64,000 bases of DNA from assembly GCA_016508695.1 (NCBI GenBank), contig VNKQ01000013.1, positions 186,001-250,000 of the forward strand, read 5' to 3'. Position 1 is the stretch's first letter; the number at the start of each line of letters is the position of its first letter. The translations under genes were made by a program, and so were the position numbers. The notes under the pieces are model-generated. The model ran no database searches, had not been told where the DNA came from, and was given only the letters and a program-made list of their open reading frames with translations. Positions 33,701 to 44,635 of this stretch are shown here, piece after piece. Source of the DNA: Hyphodiscus hymeniophilus. Lineage: Eukaryota > Ascomycota > Leotiomycetes > Helotiales > Hyphodiscaceae.

Positions 33701-34929
33701 TTGGTACTCAACAAGATGTCACAGAAGTCATGGGCAATGTCATAAATCTCCTGTCGTGCGCTATAAAAGCAACTGGCGTAACCGATTCCGGAACGCAAAC
33801 AGACAAAATTTATGATACCTTTTACGGTGACAGCGCCGTGTACACTCAAAAAGCTGAGAAGCTTGAAAAGAAGATCGAATCTTGGGCTAATCTGATGGTA
33901 TACCCCGATGAGAAGGGTTCCCGCGATATTTACGAAGCCCTCGACGTCAACTATGATGAGCAGAAGGTCGAGATCGGCAATAACCAGATCCCTCAATGGA
34001 CGTCTATCACCAAGCTACCCCCAATTCTACAAATCCAGATCCAGCGTACGGCGTGGAATAGAGGAGCCGGCGCCGGGTCGAAGAATAGCAACCCTGTGGT
34101 ATTTCCCGAAACCATCTATCTAGATCGATATATGGACTCGGAAGATCCCAACTCTCCATTGATGAAACGACGACGCCAAGCATGGAAGTGGAAGGCAGAA
34201 CTTCGAAAACTGGAAGATAGACGAACTACCCTCCAAGTCACTGAAGCAGAGATATCCGTACCCGATGCACTAAACGAGACCAAGAAATTCATCGACGCTC
34301 TCCAAGAAGAAGAAATCGAAGGTATAGACATTGAGCCAGACCTTCCTGATCTTCTCGAAGCACGCTTGCATGAGGTTGCCAGCGAACTAGAGTTCATCGG
34401 TCATCAGATCAATACGATCAAGAGCAAGCTCCATGAACAATTCACCAATATGCGTCAATACGAGTACAAACTCCAGACTGTCTTCATACATCGAGGCGAG
34501 GCGGGAGGTGGCCATTATTGGATCTATCTCTATGATTTCGAGAATGACGCCTGGCGTGAATACAACGACGAACATGTGACCGTCGTCAACGATCGGAAGA
34601 GAATCTTCGAGCACTCTGGAGGCGTGGGAGTTGCCACGCCCTATTTCCTCGCATATGTAAGAAGTGCTGACCAGAGGGATCTGGTGAACGCAGTCTTCAG
34701 AGACGTGAAGGAGGTGGAGATGGTAGATGCCACCCCGTCCTGGGCGGAGCAACTCGATGGACAGATGGACGAGGGCATCGCCATGATGGAGGACAAAGAT
34801 GGTTCCGAGAACGAAGCGAGGCACGTCGAGCACGCCGCTCCGAGACAGCTCCTGCCGAAGCCCGCTGCCGGTAACGAGGGCTGGGAGAGCAGTCCTTTGG
34901 ATCTGGATGCTCACGGGAACAAATGGTGA
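30744..34929 (+). CDS. UBP2: Ubiquitin carboxyl-terminal hydrolase 2 (Ubp2 family), four exons, 1325 aa
   Basis: Exons: 30744-31613, 31721-32434, 32490-33051, 33098-34929; 3978 nt in frame. It is a large cysteine protease that trims ubiquitin chains; in yeast it opposes Rsp5, chiefly on K63 chains, with the adaptor Rup1. The N-terminal half (GKTAPRLITDLLDHDP, a CAECGC/CFEC-type Cys pair region, HYNSLGAVDSFTDELLSWAY) is the Ubp2-specific region. The catalytic Cys box is VGLENIGNTCYLNSLLQFYY (Cys about 659). A long disordered Pro/Glu-rich insert (GPPPLSS, PPENPPPVPPRN) precedes QFGTQQDVTEVMGN. The His box is GEAGGGHYWIYLYDF (His about 1188). The length is close to the yeast enzyme (1272). The start at 30744 is the first ATG of the conserved frame; a short upstream exon cannot be excluded. 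Confidence 0.93.
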
Positions 34930-35766
34930 TCTGTGTACAAGTAAGTAGTCAGGGTTGTCTGTTGCGTCGATACCATCTGCTGTTGGCGTTTAGCGTGGTT
35001 CATCCGTTCCTCATGAATGGATTGATTGATGGAGTGATGGATGGATGGATGGACGGATGGACATTGGGCAAATTTGGAGCGAAAACACTTTACAGTACCA
35101 ACTTTTGCATGGGGTGGCGATTACGGAAATACACATTGTGCAGCATTGCAGTAGGACTCGAATCCAGACAAGATTAAAAGACGTGGTCAATTCCGAACGA
35201 TGTCTTTCAGTGTCCCACGTTGAGATGATACGCGAGTTTGTGGATTCTCATCAGCCTCGGAGGGTTGCGGCCACCAGGACGTAGTGTTGTAGATCGTGGC
35301 TCGACGATCACATTTTCACGTTCAGAGAAAATCAAAATCATCTTCCCAGGTACTCCAGATAATGCCCGTCTTTCATCATGTTTCATCGTGTTTCATCTGA
35401 TTTCATATATTTTATACACCCACACGCCCAGCAACTACACAGGTGCACCGCCCCTCTCCATTGCTCTCTCCATCTCGTCGCCTTCTCCACCACCCTAGCC
35501 TGAATGAACCCCATGAACCCACACCGCACCGCGGACCAACACAGGCCCGCGCAAACCAGAGTCCAGCGAGTTGTTTGTGTGGAGAGTGAGCCATTCTCTT
35601 CGGCCCGTGAAGACCATGTTACTTTGCTCAACGCCGTGAGCGAATGCCTGGTATCAAGAAACCACCGAACCAACCAAGCGCCAAGAAATCAAGAGCCGAG
35701 AGCGAAAAGCCCGATAATACATGTTTGAAAAAGATGAAAAAAAGCTTAGCGGCTATTACATGTAAG
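34930..35766. other. Intergenic region between convergent 3' ends
   Basis: It holds a short (TGGA)n microsatellite (about 35035-35062) just after the Ubp2 stop and otherwise plain sequence. Small ORFs on both strands around 35383-35728 look like chance. Confidence 0.45.
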
Positions 35767-37117
35767 CTATTGAGAGCTAGTCGGTGCATCCCATCGCTCC
35801 GTGTCAATGTAGTTACTCCACGGCTCGCCACCGACTCCTGGTGTTCCTCCAGGGGTCGCTTCGTCGCTGAGGGGATTCACGGCTTGATCGAAGAAAGTCG
35901 GATCGTTGCTGAAGTCAAGATTCCCTGCAAAGTTCTTGCTCATATCAAGGTCCGATGGAGCAACTCCCAGAGTCGAGTTCAACCCGTTGACCGAAGGGTA
36001 CATTTGCTGACCCTTGCCGACCTCTGTCGTGGCCTGCATGCTAGGGTTGAAGGTGTTTGCTGGGAGTGGTAAGTTGTTGCTTCCTTGCATCATTGCAGCC
36101 CAGTAGGGATCGTTGGGCATACCGGATCCATACAGCATCTGTTGCGTCTCCTGTGGAAGCTGCATGCTGAAGGCGTTGAAGCCGCCACCGAAGGCGGGCA
36201 TGTTGTAATTGTTCTGCGGGACTTGGTTGTATGGGTTCTGGGAGAAACTGCCTTGTGGGAACGAAGGTCGTGGGGTGGGCGTCGCGGTAGATGAAGGGGT
36301 CGATCGCATGTCGTCTGGAGATTCCGTCTTGACTTCTGTCTTGACGGCAGGCATGGAAGCTCGTCTCTCGTTCTCGGAAGGAATGATGGGACTTTCCGCC
36401 ATTCTAGAAGCTTGCTGAGGTACAGCGATGGATGCTGATCTGTTGTGCTGGGGTTGGAAGCCTTGCTGTTGTGTTCTCGGAGATGGATAAGGTGCATGAC
36501 GCTGCATCGAGGGACTGCTTGGCTGTTGCATCGGCGGTTGCATCGACGGTTGCATCGTTTGCTGTTGCTGTTGATGAGCAATCATTGGTGATGGGAAGTA
36601 TGGTTGATTGGCAAATTGGGGATTCTGTTGGAAATCCTGTGCGTAGGCATTAATGATTCCTTGCCCAAGCGCGCTTCTCATGGCAACTTGATTTGTGAGG
36701 TATGCATTCAGCCGCCTATTGAAGTCTGCCGAATTGGTCTGAAGATGGGCTGTAAGTCTTCGATACTGCATGGGCAAGTCATCATCCTCCTCCTCGTACA
36801 TCTCCTCATTGATCACATCTTGCTCCGTTACTTTCAGAGATCGTCCTGTCCGCCGCTTGTGTATCTCTGAAGCTCTGCGAGCAGACTCAACCCTAGCCTC
36901 CAAACTTCGATCACTCCGCCTGGAAGCTGCAATGTATGCTCGTTCCTGATTTTCCTCATGGGTACGTTCAGTCTGTAACATGTCAGCGAGGTCTAGTACT
37001 AAATCACGCTTGAAAATCTCTGTCTTCCAATTCGAGTGAAATATGGTGTTTCTCAAGTGTTATTGATGAACATACCTTGATTGCTTTGGCTGGAGGAACT
37101 GTTCTTGTAGGAGGCAT
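35767..37117 (-). CDS. Conserved fungal protein with basic/acidic N-terminus and Gln/Pro-rich tail, probably nuclear; 415 aa
   Basis: Exons: 37117-37076 (14 codons, MPPTRTVPPAKAIK) and 36972-35767; the 103-nt intron has GT..AG ends. The N-terminal 100 residues look strongly constrained: THEENQERAYIAASRRSDRS, VESARRASEIHKRRTGRSLK, EQDVINEEMYEEEDDDLPMQ, then YRRLTAHLQ and NRRLNAYLTNQVAMRSALGQ. The rest is low complexity, with runs of Gln, Pro and Asn (HQQQQQTMQPSMQPPMQQP), as in transcription cofactors. I recognise the pattern as widely conserved in filamentous ascomycetes but cannot name a function. A nuclear regulatory role is inferred from composition only. Confidence 0.8.
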
Positions 37118-38043
37118 AATGACAGGTACCTCCGTACACAATATGATATGGAGAGTTGAGAGGGCGAATTTATAACTTTATGAAAGCCTCGGTGTCAGAA
37201 TAATTGCTAATCCTTCAACTGAACCCACTCCTGGCCAGACTCTACACAGTTTCCTATGCGGAGAGGTCGGTATGACGAAAAGCTCACGAGCTTTGGACCG
37301 AGGGAGAGTAGCGTTGTGGGGAAGATCTTAAATATGGACAACAAGGTAAGGTAGGATGCAAAGTTGAAGATGAGCGTCGACGAAGAAAGTAAATTAATTA
37401 ATTGATATTTCGGAGATGCTTCGTTCAAGACGAGAAAAAGCCGTACGCGACTAACGAACAGCGGTTGAGGGTTGATCGGACTTTAAGAATGTGGAGTTGT
37501 TGAGTGAATGCTCGATGTCTGAGCCGGCCAGGGTGCGCGGTGATCGAGACGCAAGCGAAGAGGGTCGGATGAATAGGTCCGAGTAATGTAGTCGGGATGG
37601 AACACAACTATACAAACAATGATATGATATGGGATGGTCTTTTTGAAGAGGGAAAGACTTCCAAGATGATTGTGTGTTAAGTAAGGAAGAAAGACGTGTG
37701 TTTGAATAAGAGAGAAATATGCACCTTGCCGGGCAGAGCTGTATGTATATAGAAGTTGAGGCAGGTGGAGGTGGAGCAAGCCCTCGTTCAGGAATAGCCT
37801 CATAGGCAAAGCAGAGGCGGCAGGCACCGTTGGGACTCGGAGGCCGGTGACTGCATACCTAGTGCAGCAGCCAGAAAGAAGCTTTTGTTTTTGTTTTTGC
37901 TTTTGCCTTCGCTATGCTCATACTTTCTCCTATTATTGCTCTGACGTCCTGGCCCAAGCAGGCAGGGCAGTTGTGCAGAGGGCTTTTGCTAGCGGTGGTA
38001 GTGGGTGGGAGTTGTCGTTCTCATTTGATGGCTGCCGCATAAG

Positions 38044-38083
38044 GTATGGCATGTTATGGCATGGTATGGCATGGTATGGCATG
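38044..38083. repeat. Tandem repeat, four copies of TATGGCATGG (first with one mismatch)
   Basis: The 10-base unit is repeated head-to-tail in non-coding DNA between the Gln-rich gene and the methyltransferase gene. Confidence 0.9.
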
Positions 38084-38874
38084 GCAAAGTAGTTAGTTTG
38101 CCATGGGTATTCTGATTTGTCCCATAACTCCTATCCTTCTTTCAGCTCTATGTCCTACCTTAACTTCCACGCTTCTAGGATTCCTCTCTTCCGCTACAGA
38201 CAAGTGATCGACACTCTTTATGTACCGCGCGAGAAAGCAGAACGGATACGAATGCGAGTCGAGGTCAAGTGGCGACCGGCCAAAAGGTACCGACGTTTAA
38301 TGGTAGGAAATCATGTTAAAGTGGAATCACCGAGGAACTCACAATTATCCAGCAACGGTGCACAAGGTGTACTGCGGAGTAATAATTGTAGTTGATAGCC
38401 AGGTCTTAGGCTTTTGACCAGCAGGCAAGTGTCTCTGTCTCTCTCTCTTTGTCTCTCTCTCTCCTCCTCTATTCTCTCTTCCTCTCTCTCTCTCCTCTTC
38501 AGTCGCTTCCACTCTTCGATCGACATACCCCTACCAGTCCCCCAGCCATCCTACAACCACGACCCCTATGCCCCACCAATCCCATCCTATCGCATCGCAT
38601 CTGCACCGACCCCCCCCTCCCCTTGTTCCGCATTACCCTGTTCTCCCCATCAGACGGGTTCTCATCTCCAATTGCAGGCATTACAGGTCGAGAAAGGGTC
38701 GACCCAGCCCATCTAAAGCCTCTGGACCCATCCACTTCCACTTCCGCGTTCTAGCGTCGATGCGCAGAGATTGCCGACCTCCCTCCCCGAATCGTCAAAG
38801 TCACTGGGTATCACTGGATATCACCAACTTACCCACGACCAACACCAAGATAAAAGAGAAAGAGGCACCCTGGA

Positions 38875-38918
38875 CCTTACCCTGCCTTACCCTGCCTTAC
38901 CCTGCTTTACCCTGCCCT
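38875..38918. repeat. Tandem repeat, about four copies of CCTTACCCTG
   Basis: This is a 10-base unit with one C-to-T change in the fourth copy. It only superficially resembles the telomere unit TTAGGG/CCCTAA and is interstitial, so no telomere is implied. Confidence 0.85.
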
Positions 38919-40685
38919 GCTTGTTAACTTCGGAGCTTTTCAACCGGCATGTGTTGACCGGTCCCGAGAGATGACGATCCACGGAGCATTCCGAAGGGTA
39001 AACATCCCCCATCACTGCAGCTGCACTGGGGTCGGCACCGAGTAGATTGTTTACTCCGTACTCAATCGATTAATTTCAATACATATCAGAATCGATATTG
39101 TATCACATTCGCAGCTCACATACATCCCAATCCAATAGACTGCATATGATTGATTAATTGTCTGTACGCTTCGTACCAGACACAAAGCACAAGCATGCCT
39201 TCGATCCGAGCCACAACCCACGGAATCACATATCGACCACCTCGTGGTGCAAGTAAGTCAAAGACCAGAGGACAGGTATTTGCCTCTATCTTCGCATCGC
39301 GAGACATTGGAGAAACAAGTGTTGCGCGTGTGCTTGTATGCAGCAGTAGTTGGTTCCCTCGCAAGCATAGCTGCATTACCGCGTGGGTTGGATGTTTCTG
39401 CTCGGCCTGGCTGTGGAGGACAAGTTGGGATCCAGCCCATGCAAGCATGCAGATTAAGGTGTGGCAGATCCTCCTCAGAGATCCCTCCAGCATGGCATTT
39501 CCAAAGCCCCATCTCGCATCTCTTTCGCATCCCTTCGCAGTCGTCACATGACTCGTTTTCGTATTTCAAACCCCTGCCTTCCCCTTTCCGTGTCTGCAGT
39601 CTGCAGTGACAAATACATCCCCGTTTCCTGCTGGCCCCCTCTGGCTTAACGCCGCTTACATAAGTGCCTTTAGTAGCATGACGTCTCAAAGAAAGGGGTC
39701 CAACCCGTCCAAGATCCAAGATCCAAGATCCCAAGATCCATCCAGATTTCAATAATCTCAGTCCGTCCTGCCTTTTCTTTAACCCACCCTTCATTCCCGC
39801 CTTCGATACTAACCTCCCGCCCCTCCCCCCGCCACACTCGGATCGCCAAGGACCCCCTTAATCTACGAATCGTACCTACCGTCGGACATAACCCGCGATG
39901 TCTCGTTAATCGGCCCTCAGCTCAGATCTGATCCATCCAAACATTCCCATGTTTCGACAGGATGGCATTCTTTTTCTTTCATCATTCATGGGTCCCGGCC
40001 TAGGTACGTACATACTCTACTGCTCGGGGAATACGACATCAGGGCGGCTTCCCAAGATCCCCAAGATCCCAAGATCCTCGGGAGCTTCTTCTCCTCCTCT
40101 TGCATCGGTATAACTGTCAGTACTGTACTCTGTCATGGGTTAACGTTGGCCTTCCCGTCTTCGTCTTTCTTTACTCGATCGATCCTCGGGTTCTTTTTCT
40201 TTTTCTTCTTCTTGTTCTTGTTCTTGTTCTTGTTCGTGTTATTCGGGAAGACAAACTACTCGGGCTACCATCTACCGACATCTTACGGAGGCATACAAAT
40301 GGGTCATTCTCGGTTGGCTGTCGAATTCTTACCAGCCCGGCCTTCATACACTGTTTATGAGGTTTTGTTCGTCCCGAAGGCTCGGGATCACGCTATAGAT
40401 ACCGTCGTTCGCTCGTCACTAGAGAGTGATATGCTGGCTTCATCACATCATTCTCGAGCGATGTCCCTACCCTAAGCCTATGAAGGATGTTCTTTTCTCT
40501 TGATACTTCACAGCGTGCTATGCTCTCAATTCCTACGATCGTAACGATTGTCCGTTTCTCTAGAGTCCACCTTTGTGTCTCTTTACGCACTTATCATCGA
40601 TCAAGCTCATCAGATTCCAGAGTCACCGTTGGTGCAGCATATTATCACCTCCAATTCAACGTCTTGTATCAGATTGTCTCCATCC

Positions 40686-41593
40686 TCACTTTGGTGCATC
40701 CGTCAGAGACACGTATCTGACCCCCATGGTTTTCTCCTTCTTCACCTTGCCATCGCCATCCTTATCCACCAACCAAATCCACTGCTGACCCCTCGAATCC
40801 TCAACGGGTATGAACATTCTATCTCCATCAGCTATCACTCATCATGCTTCCCCTCGCCATCGCAAGCTAGATAAAAAATATCACGCATACTCACCGGCCA
40901 GGACTCCTTAACTGCTCAATAAGCTCCTCATGCATAACCGCCGCCGCCGCCCCGACATGAATCGCATCCCATCCCTCCTCTCCCCCGTCTCGTCTCCACC
41001 CCTTCCTCCCATCCCCAACGACGAACTTCACCCTCCCCCTCCCCAACATATCCCTTCCCCTCTCACCGCGCGCCGTATTCCTCTCCCCCAGATCCCTCAA
41101 CGCGGGAATATGTTCCAACCCTACTACCCTCCCACCCCCGCGTCCCTCATCTCGCTGTACGATCTCCGCCAGGACCGCCGTCAGGTACCCGGATCCAGAC
41201 CCGATGTCCAAGACGCGCGCGTTCGAATGCAGGAAGGGGAGCAGTGATTCCGCGGCAGAGGCGTGCATGTGCGGCGCGGAGATGGTAGCTGCGTGGCCGA
41301 TGGACTGCGGGGAGTCCTCGTAGGCGCGCGAGGGCGAGGGTGTATAATGTGCTCTATCGACCTATATCATTTGACGAGGTATCAGCATCTCTCGCTCTCT
41401 CTCTCCCCTCCTTTCCACTAAGCCACCACCTCTACCAACGAGCTCAGAAATTCAAAAAAGAAAAGAAAAAATCCGAGAAACCCCGACCTACCTTCTCCAT
41501 AGCCCCCTTCACAATCTCACTCCTGATCAACCCCTTCCTGAACAGATTCTCCACCAACTCCGCGTTCGTCCGCCCCGAGCACGTCCATGCCAT
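40686..41593 (-). CDS. Protein-L-isoaspartate(D-aspartate) O-methyltransferase (PCMT), three exons, 233 aa
   Basis: Exons: 41593-41492, 41361-40895, 40818-40686; 702 nt in frame. The enzyme repairs age-damaged isoaspartyl residues by methylating them with S-adenosylmethionine in the cytosol. Signatures are MAWTCSGRTNAELVENLFRK at the start, YEDSPQSIGHAATISAPHMH (active-site loop), the SAM motif I HSNARVLDIGSGSGYLTAVL, VVGLEHIPALRDLG, and WDAIHVGAAAAVMHEELIEQ, followed by LRSPGRMFIPV. The C-terminus ends MGVRYVSLTDAPK. The length equals the usual 210-235. The first intron (130 nt) is longer than average and CT-rich; the second is 76 nt. Confidence 0.93.
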
Positions 41594-44500
41594 ATTCCCA
41601 CCGTTTCCCGTTTCCCACCACCTTCGTCGGCTGTTGGGTAGGGTAAGGAGGCTACGTAGGGTCTGAATAATGCCGCTCGCTGAAGGTCGCTAATGCGACG
41701 TCTTCGTTTTCGGTTTTGGTGCGCGGCGCGTCTGATCTGGTCTGGTCTGGTCCGGTTTGGGGGATGAGTAGAACAAGGTAATTGAAGGTGTTGGATGTGA
41801 GGCTTTCGATTTTCGAGGTTGGGTTGTGAGGAGGGGTGGTTTGTATGTTGTTGGGCTTGTGAACTTGTGGACTTGTGGACTTGTGGACTTGTGGACTTGT
41901 GGACTTGTGGACTTGTGGACTTGTGGACTTGTGGACTTGTGGACTTGTGGACTTGTGATTGCGGGGAGGGGAAGGCTGCGCTGAGGTGACGTCAAAATCG
42001 CGAGATGAGATGCGGGGTCGCGAGCCTTGTCTGGCCTTGTCTGGCCTTGTCTAGCCTTACTGTGCAGTTGAATAGGTAACTCACCCAGCCTTGCAACTCC
42101 TACGGTGTAGTATGATCTCTCTACTCTCTCGTACAAACGGCCATTACATTACTATTTATTCCAGGCTTGTCACAAGTACACCCTCTTATACTTATACTTT
42201 AACTCATTCTAATCATTGACATTCTGTCTTCATACCTACGAGTCTGGGAAGTCCATCGTCTAGATGGATGGATGGGATTGGGAAGACCGTGGCTGTTAGA
42301 GTATCCTCTCAACTTGATTTTCTCCCAAGGGTCCGTTCGCCTGCCTCGTTGAGTCTGGAGGTGCTTGCCCCTTTCTATCGTTATCTCAAATATATATACA
42401 CTGATAACACTGTTCTCCATCTATCATCCATTGCATCCATGATCCATGCATCCACGCATAAGGTTCGATGACGGACAGATCATCAGATACATGCATGAGA
42501 GCAGACACAGAAATCCAATCCCTTCCATACCATCGCTCGCTCGCTGTTCGATGGTATCCTAAAGGAAAGCAAAAAGACAGACAGACACCTTCCGTCGTTA
42601 TGGCCTTCCGATGTTGTTTCCCCTTTGATCTCTAGCCCCTTCCTCCAAACTTGAAACCTCGAGTCCTGAATCTCTCGAATCGAGAGGCAGGCGGAGTCGA
42701 TGAAAGGTCTCGCAACTCCCATCTTCCGGAACAGCTAAGATGGTTGCTCTACTGCTCTGTCCTTCAACGGGTCGTGTGCTGCGTCTATATAGGAGTCCGA
42801 TTTCCCGTGTTGAGAAGGCCCGGGAAAACGCATTCGTTTGATCATGCAACGTCCTAGTCTCGTACAATTCAATACATCTTCATTGACAAGCGCCACTGTG
42901 GTCGGAGGACTGGGACTTTGCAATCGGGGTTTTGTGTTCCTCCCTTCTGTAAATTGTAATTGTAATCTGTATCATTCGCACGTGGTGAAGTCCTCGTTTG
43001 GTTGAAGCAAGTTGCGAGCATGGCAACGGCATCTTCGTCCTTTCACGACCTCGCGCCCTGAGCAAGCTAGCTAGCTAGCTAGGCTTACACTCCCAGTCTC
43101 CTGACTCATCTCTCAAGCGTCCGAAGAGCAACCCCTCCCGCTTCATAACCAGCCGCACTTCTTCGATTTCGATCGAGATCAGAGATCAGACAGCAGAGAC
43201 CCAAGCTCCGTCCATAAACACCATCCAGAGCGCCACGACATGCTCCATGATACCCGATTTCATCAGAACCGCGATCTCTAGCATAAAACTACTAGCCGTG
43301 CTCTCGGGTGTATGCTTTCGAAAAGTTTCATCTCATCTCGTCCCAGAAGGACCGCTCAACTTTCGAAACCCATCATCGAGCATTCCTTTAGCTCCGCCAG
43401 GGACCTGACGTCTCACTCTTTTTCTCCCAATCCAGGTGTGAACTGCTGGAGACGCTTCGATCCATTGACAGCCTCGTCGTCGAGACAGCGGAGAGAGTCA
43501 AACTCCCAGTTCTTCGCCTTGCTGTCCCGTGGATGGTATGGGCGGTCGACGATATATCCGTGCTCTAGCATCGACTCCTTTCCGTCGAAGTACACTGGCA
43601 CGCTGGAACGTCGGCAGATCGAGCCCGGCATGATGGACGTATAAACCGTCAAGCGGACGAACCTGTATCCGCTTCGGCTTTTCACCGACACTTTCCTTAC
43701 TCGTGCTCGTGCTCGTGCTTGAGAAGGCTAAACGCTTTTAATCCTCCTTTGCCGCCTGAGTAGACTGCCCATAGAGTACCCATCAAACACCTACCTAGCT
43801 GGCAAACACACAACAACCAGCCGCTCTTCCTCATTCTTGTTCTTGTTTGCGAAGTCCATGTTGCAATGCCAATGCCACTCCTCCCGTGTTTCATTCCTCC
43901 TCGCAAAGCAAGGCTCCCGAGCGCTGTTTCCCGCCCCCTGAACGACGAGGCGCTATATTGTATCGATAGCCACAGCTTATCAACGTTCCGCCTATCGGTA
44001 AATACGGATGGAGAGTGAACGAGGTATGCTCTGAGGGAGGTTCTTCTGGGCAGAGGTACGAGTACCTTCAAGGCTCGTGGGATGATTGATACCGAGAAGC
44101 CGGAGAAACGTGCAAGCGTATCCGCCGTGCGATTTAGATGGAGAAGATCGCGACAGTATACCGCCTGTCTAAGATCTGGCGTCCATTCTCAAATGCCTAG
44201 AAAACGTAACGTTCTCGCCGAATACGGAAGCGGCTGAGAAGGAGAAGGAGAACTTGCATGCTCGTTGCTCGGTCACTTCCGGCGGTCTCCGGGCTTCTTT
44301 TCGGACCGGAGCTTTCGATGTTTCATGTAGGATTAGCAAGATATATAGGAAAGTAGATCACGGGTAGATATCATTGCGTCCCCGTGCTATTTCCTCTGAC
44401 TTCGAGCATGATAGACATGGAGATAGAGAGGAGAGACGAGGAACTACCTCACCTTTCATCCATCACGGCGGGGGCAGAGAACATATCTGACTGGCTGCGG

Positions 44501-44635
44501 TTCTGACATAGAAGAATATCGTTGATATGGGTAATGTGATCTGAGCTTACGCCGACTCTAACATGAACACGCCATCCCAAGAGAACGCCCGCTTAGCGTT
44601 TCGAATTCGAAATCCTGAACTCCATCTTCCCCATC
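41594..44635. other. 3-kb gene-poor region with a minisatellite
   Basis: Apart from the 8-bp repeat array there is a CTTGTCTGGC-type repeat (about 42026-42060), a (AGCT)n run at about 43066-43081 and a CGTGCT run at about 43700-43720. A 92-codon minus ORF (43413-43691) reads like protein but has no recognised family. A 124-codon minus ORF (43697-44071) is poorer. No RNA gene is seen. Confidence 0.4.
41863..41958. repeat. Minisatellite, 12 copies of the 8-mer ACTTGTGG
   Basis: Twelve head-to-tail copies, perfect except the last base of the last copy. It lies about 270 bases upstream of the methyltransferase start. Because 8 is not a multiple of 3, the ORF that crosses it is an 8-residue periodic artefact. 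Confidence 0.95.

Larger units (their letters stand above)
37118..40685. other. 3.6-kb low-complexity gene desert (long intergenic or leader region)
   Basis: No ORF here has recognisable domains or linking splice sites. The stretch holds simple repeats: TATGGCATGG units (38044-38083), CT-rich tracts (about 38430-38510), CCTTACCCTG units (38875-38918), CCAAGATCC clusters (about 39710-39740 and 40050-40080) and a TTCTTTTT/TTCTTG pyrimidine tract (about 40190-40245). It includes the promoter of the 35767-37117 gene. Plus-strand ORF 39150-39551 (133 codons) is unsupported. Confidence 0.45.

Noticed and set aside
38875..38918. Interstitial telomere repeat
   Set aside because: Unit CCTTACCCTG is not the CCCTAA/TTAGGG unit and only four copies are present.
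39150..39551. 133-codon plus ORF overlapping an equally long antisense ORF
   Set aside because: Both strands are open over the same bases and neither shows conserved motifs; typical of GC-biased non-coding DNA.
41863..41958. CRISPR-like repeat array
   Set aside because: Repeats of 8 bases with no spacers in a eukaryotic genome; a simple minisatellite.
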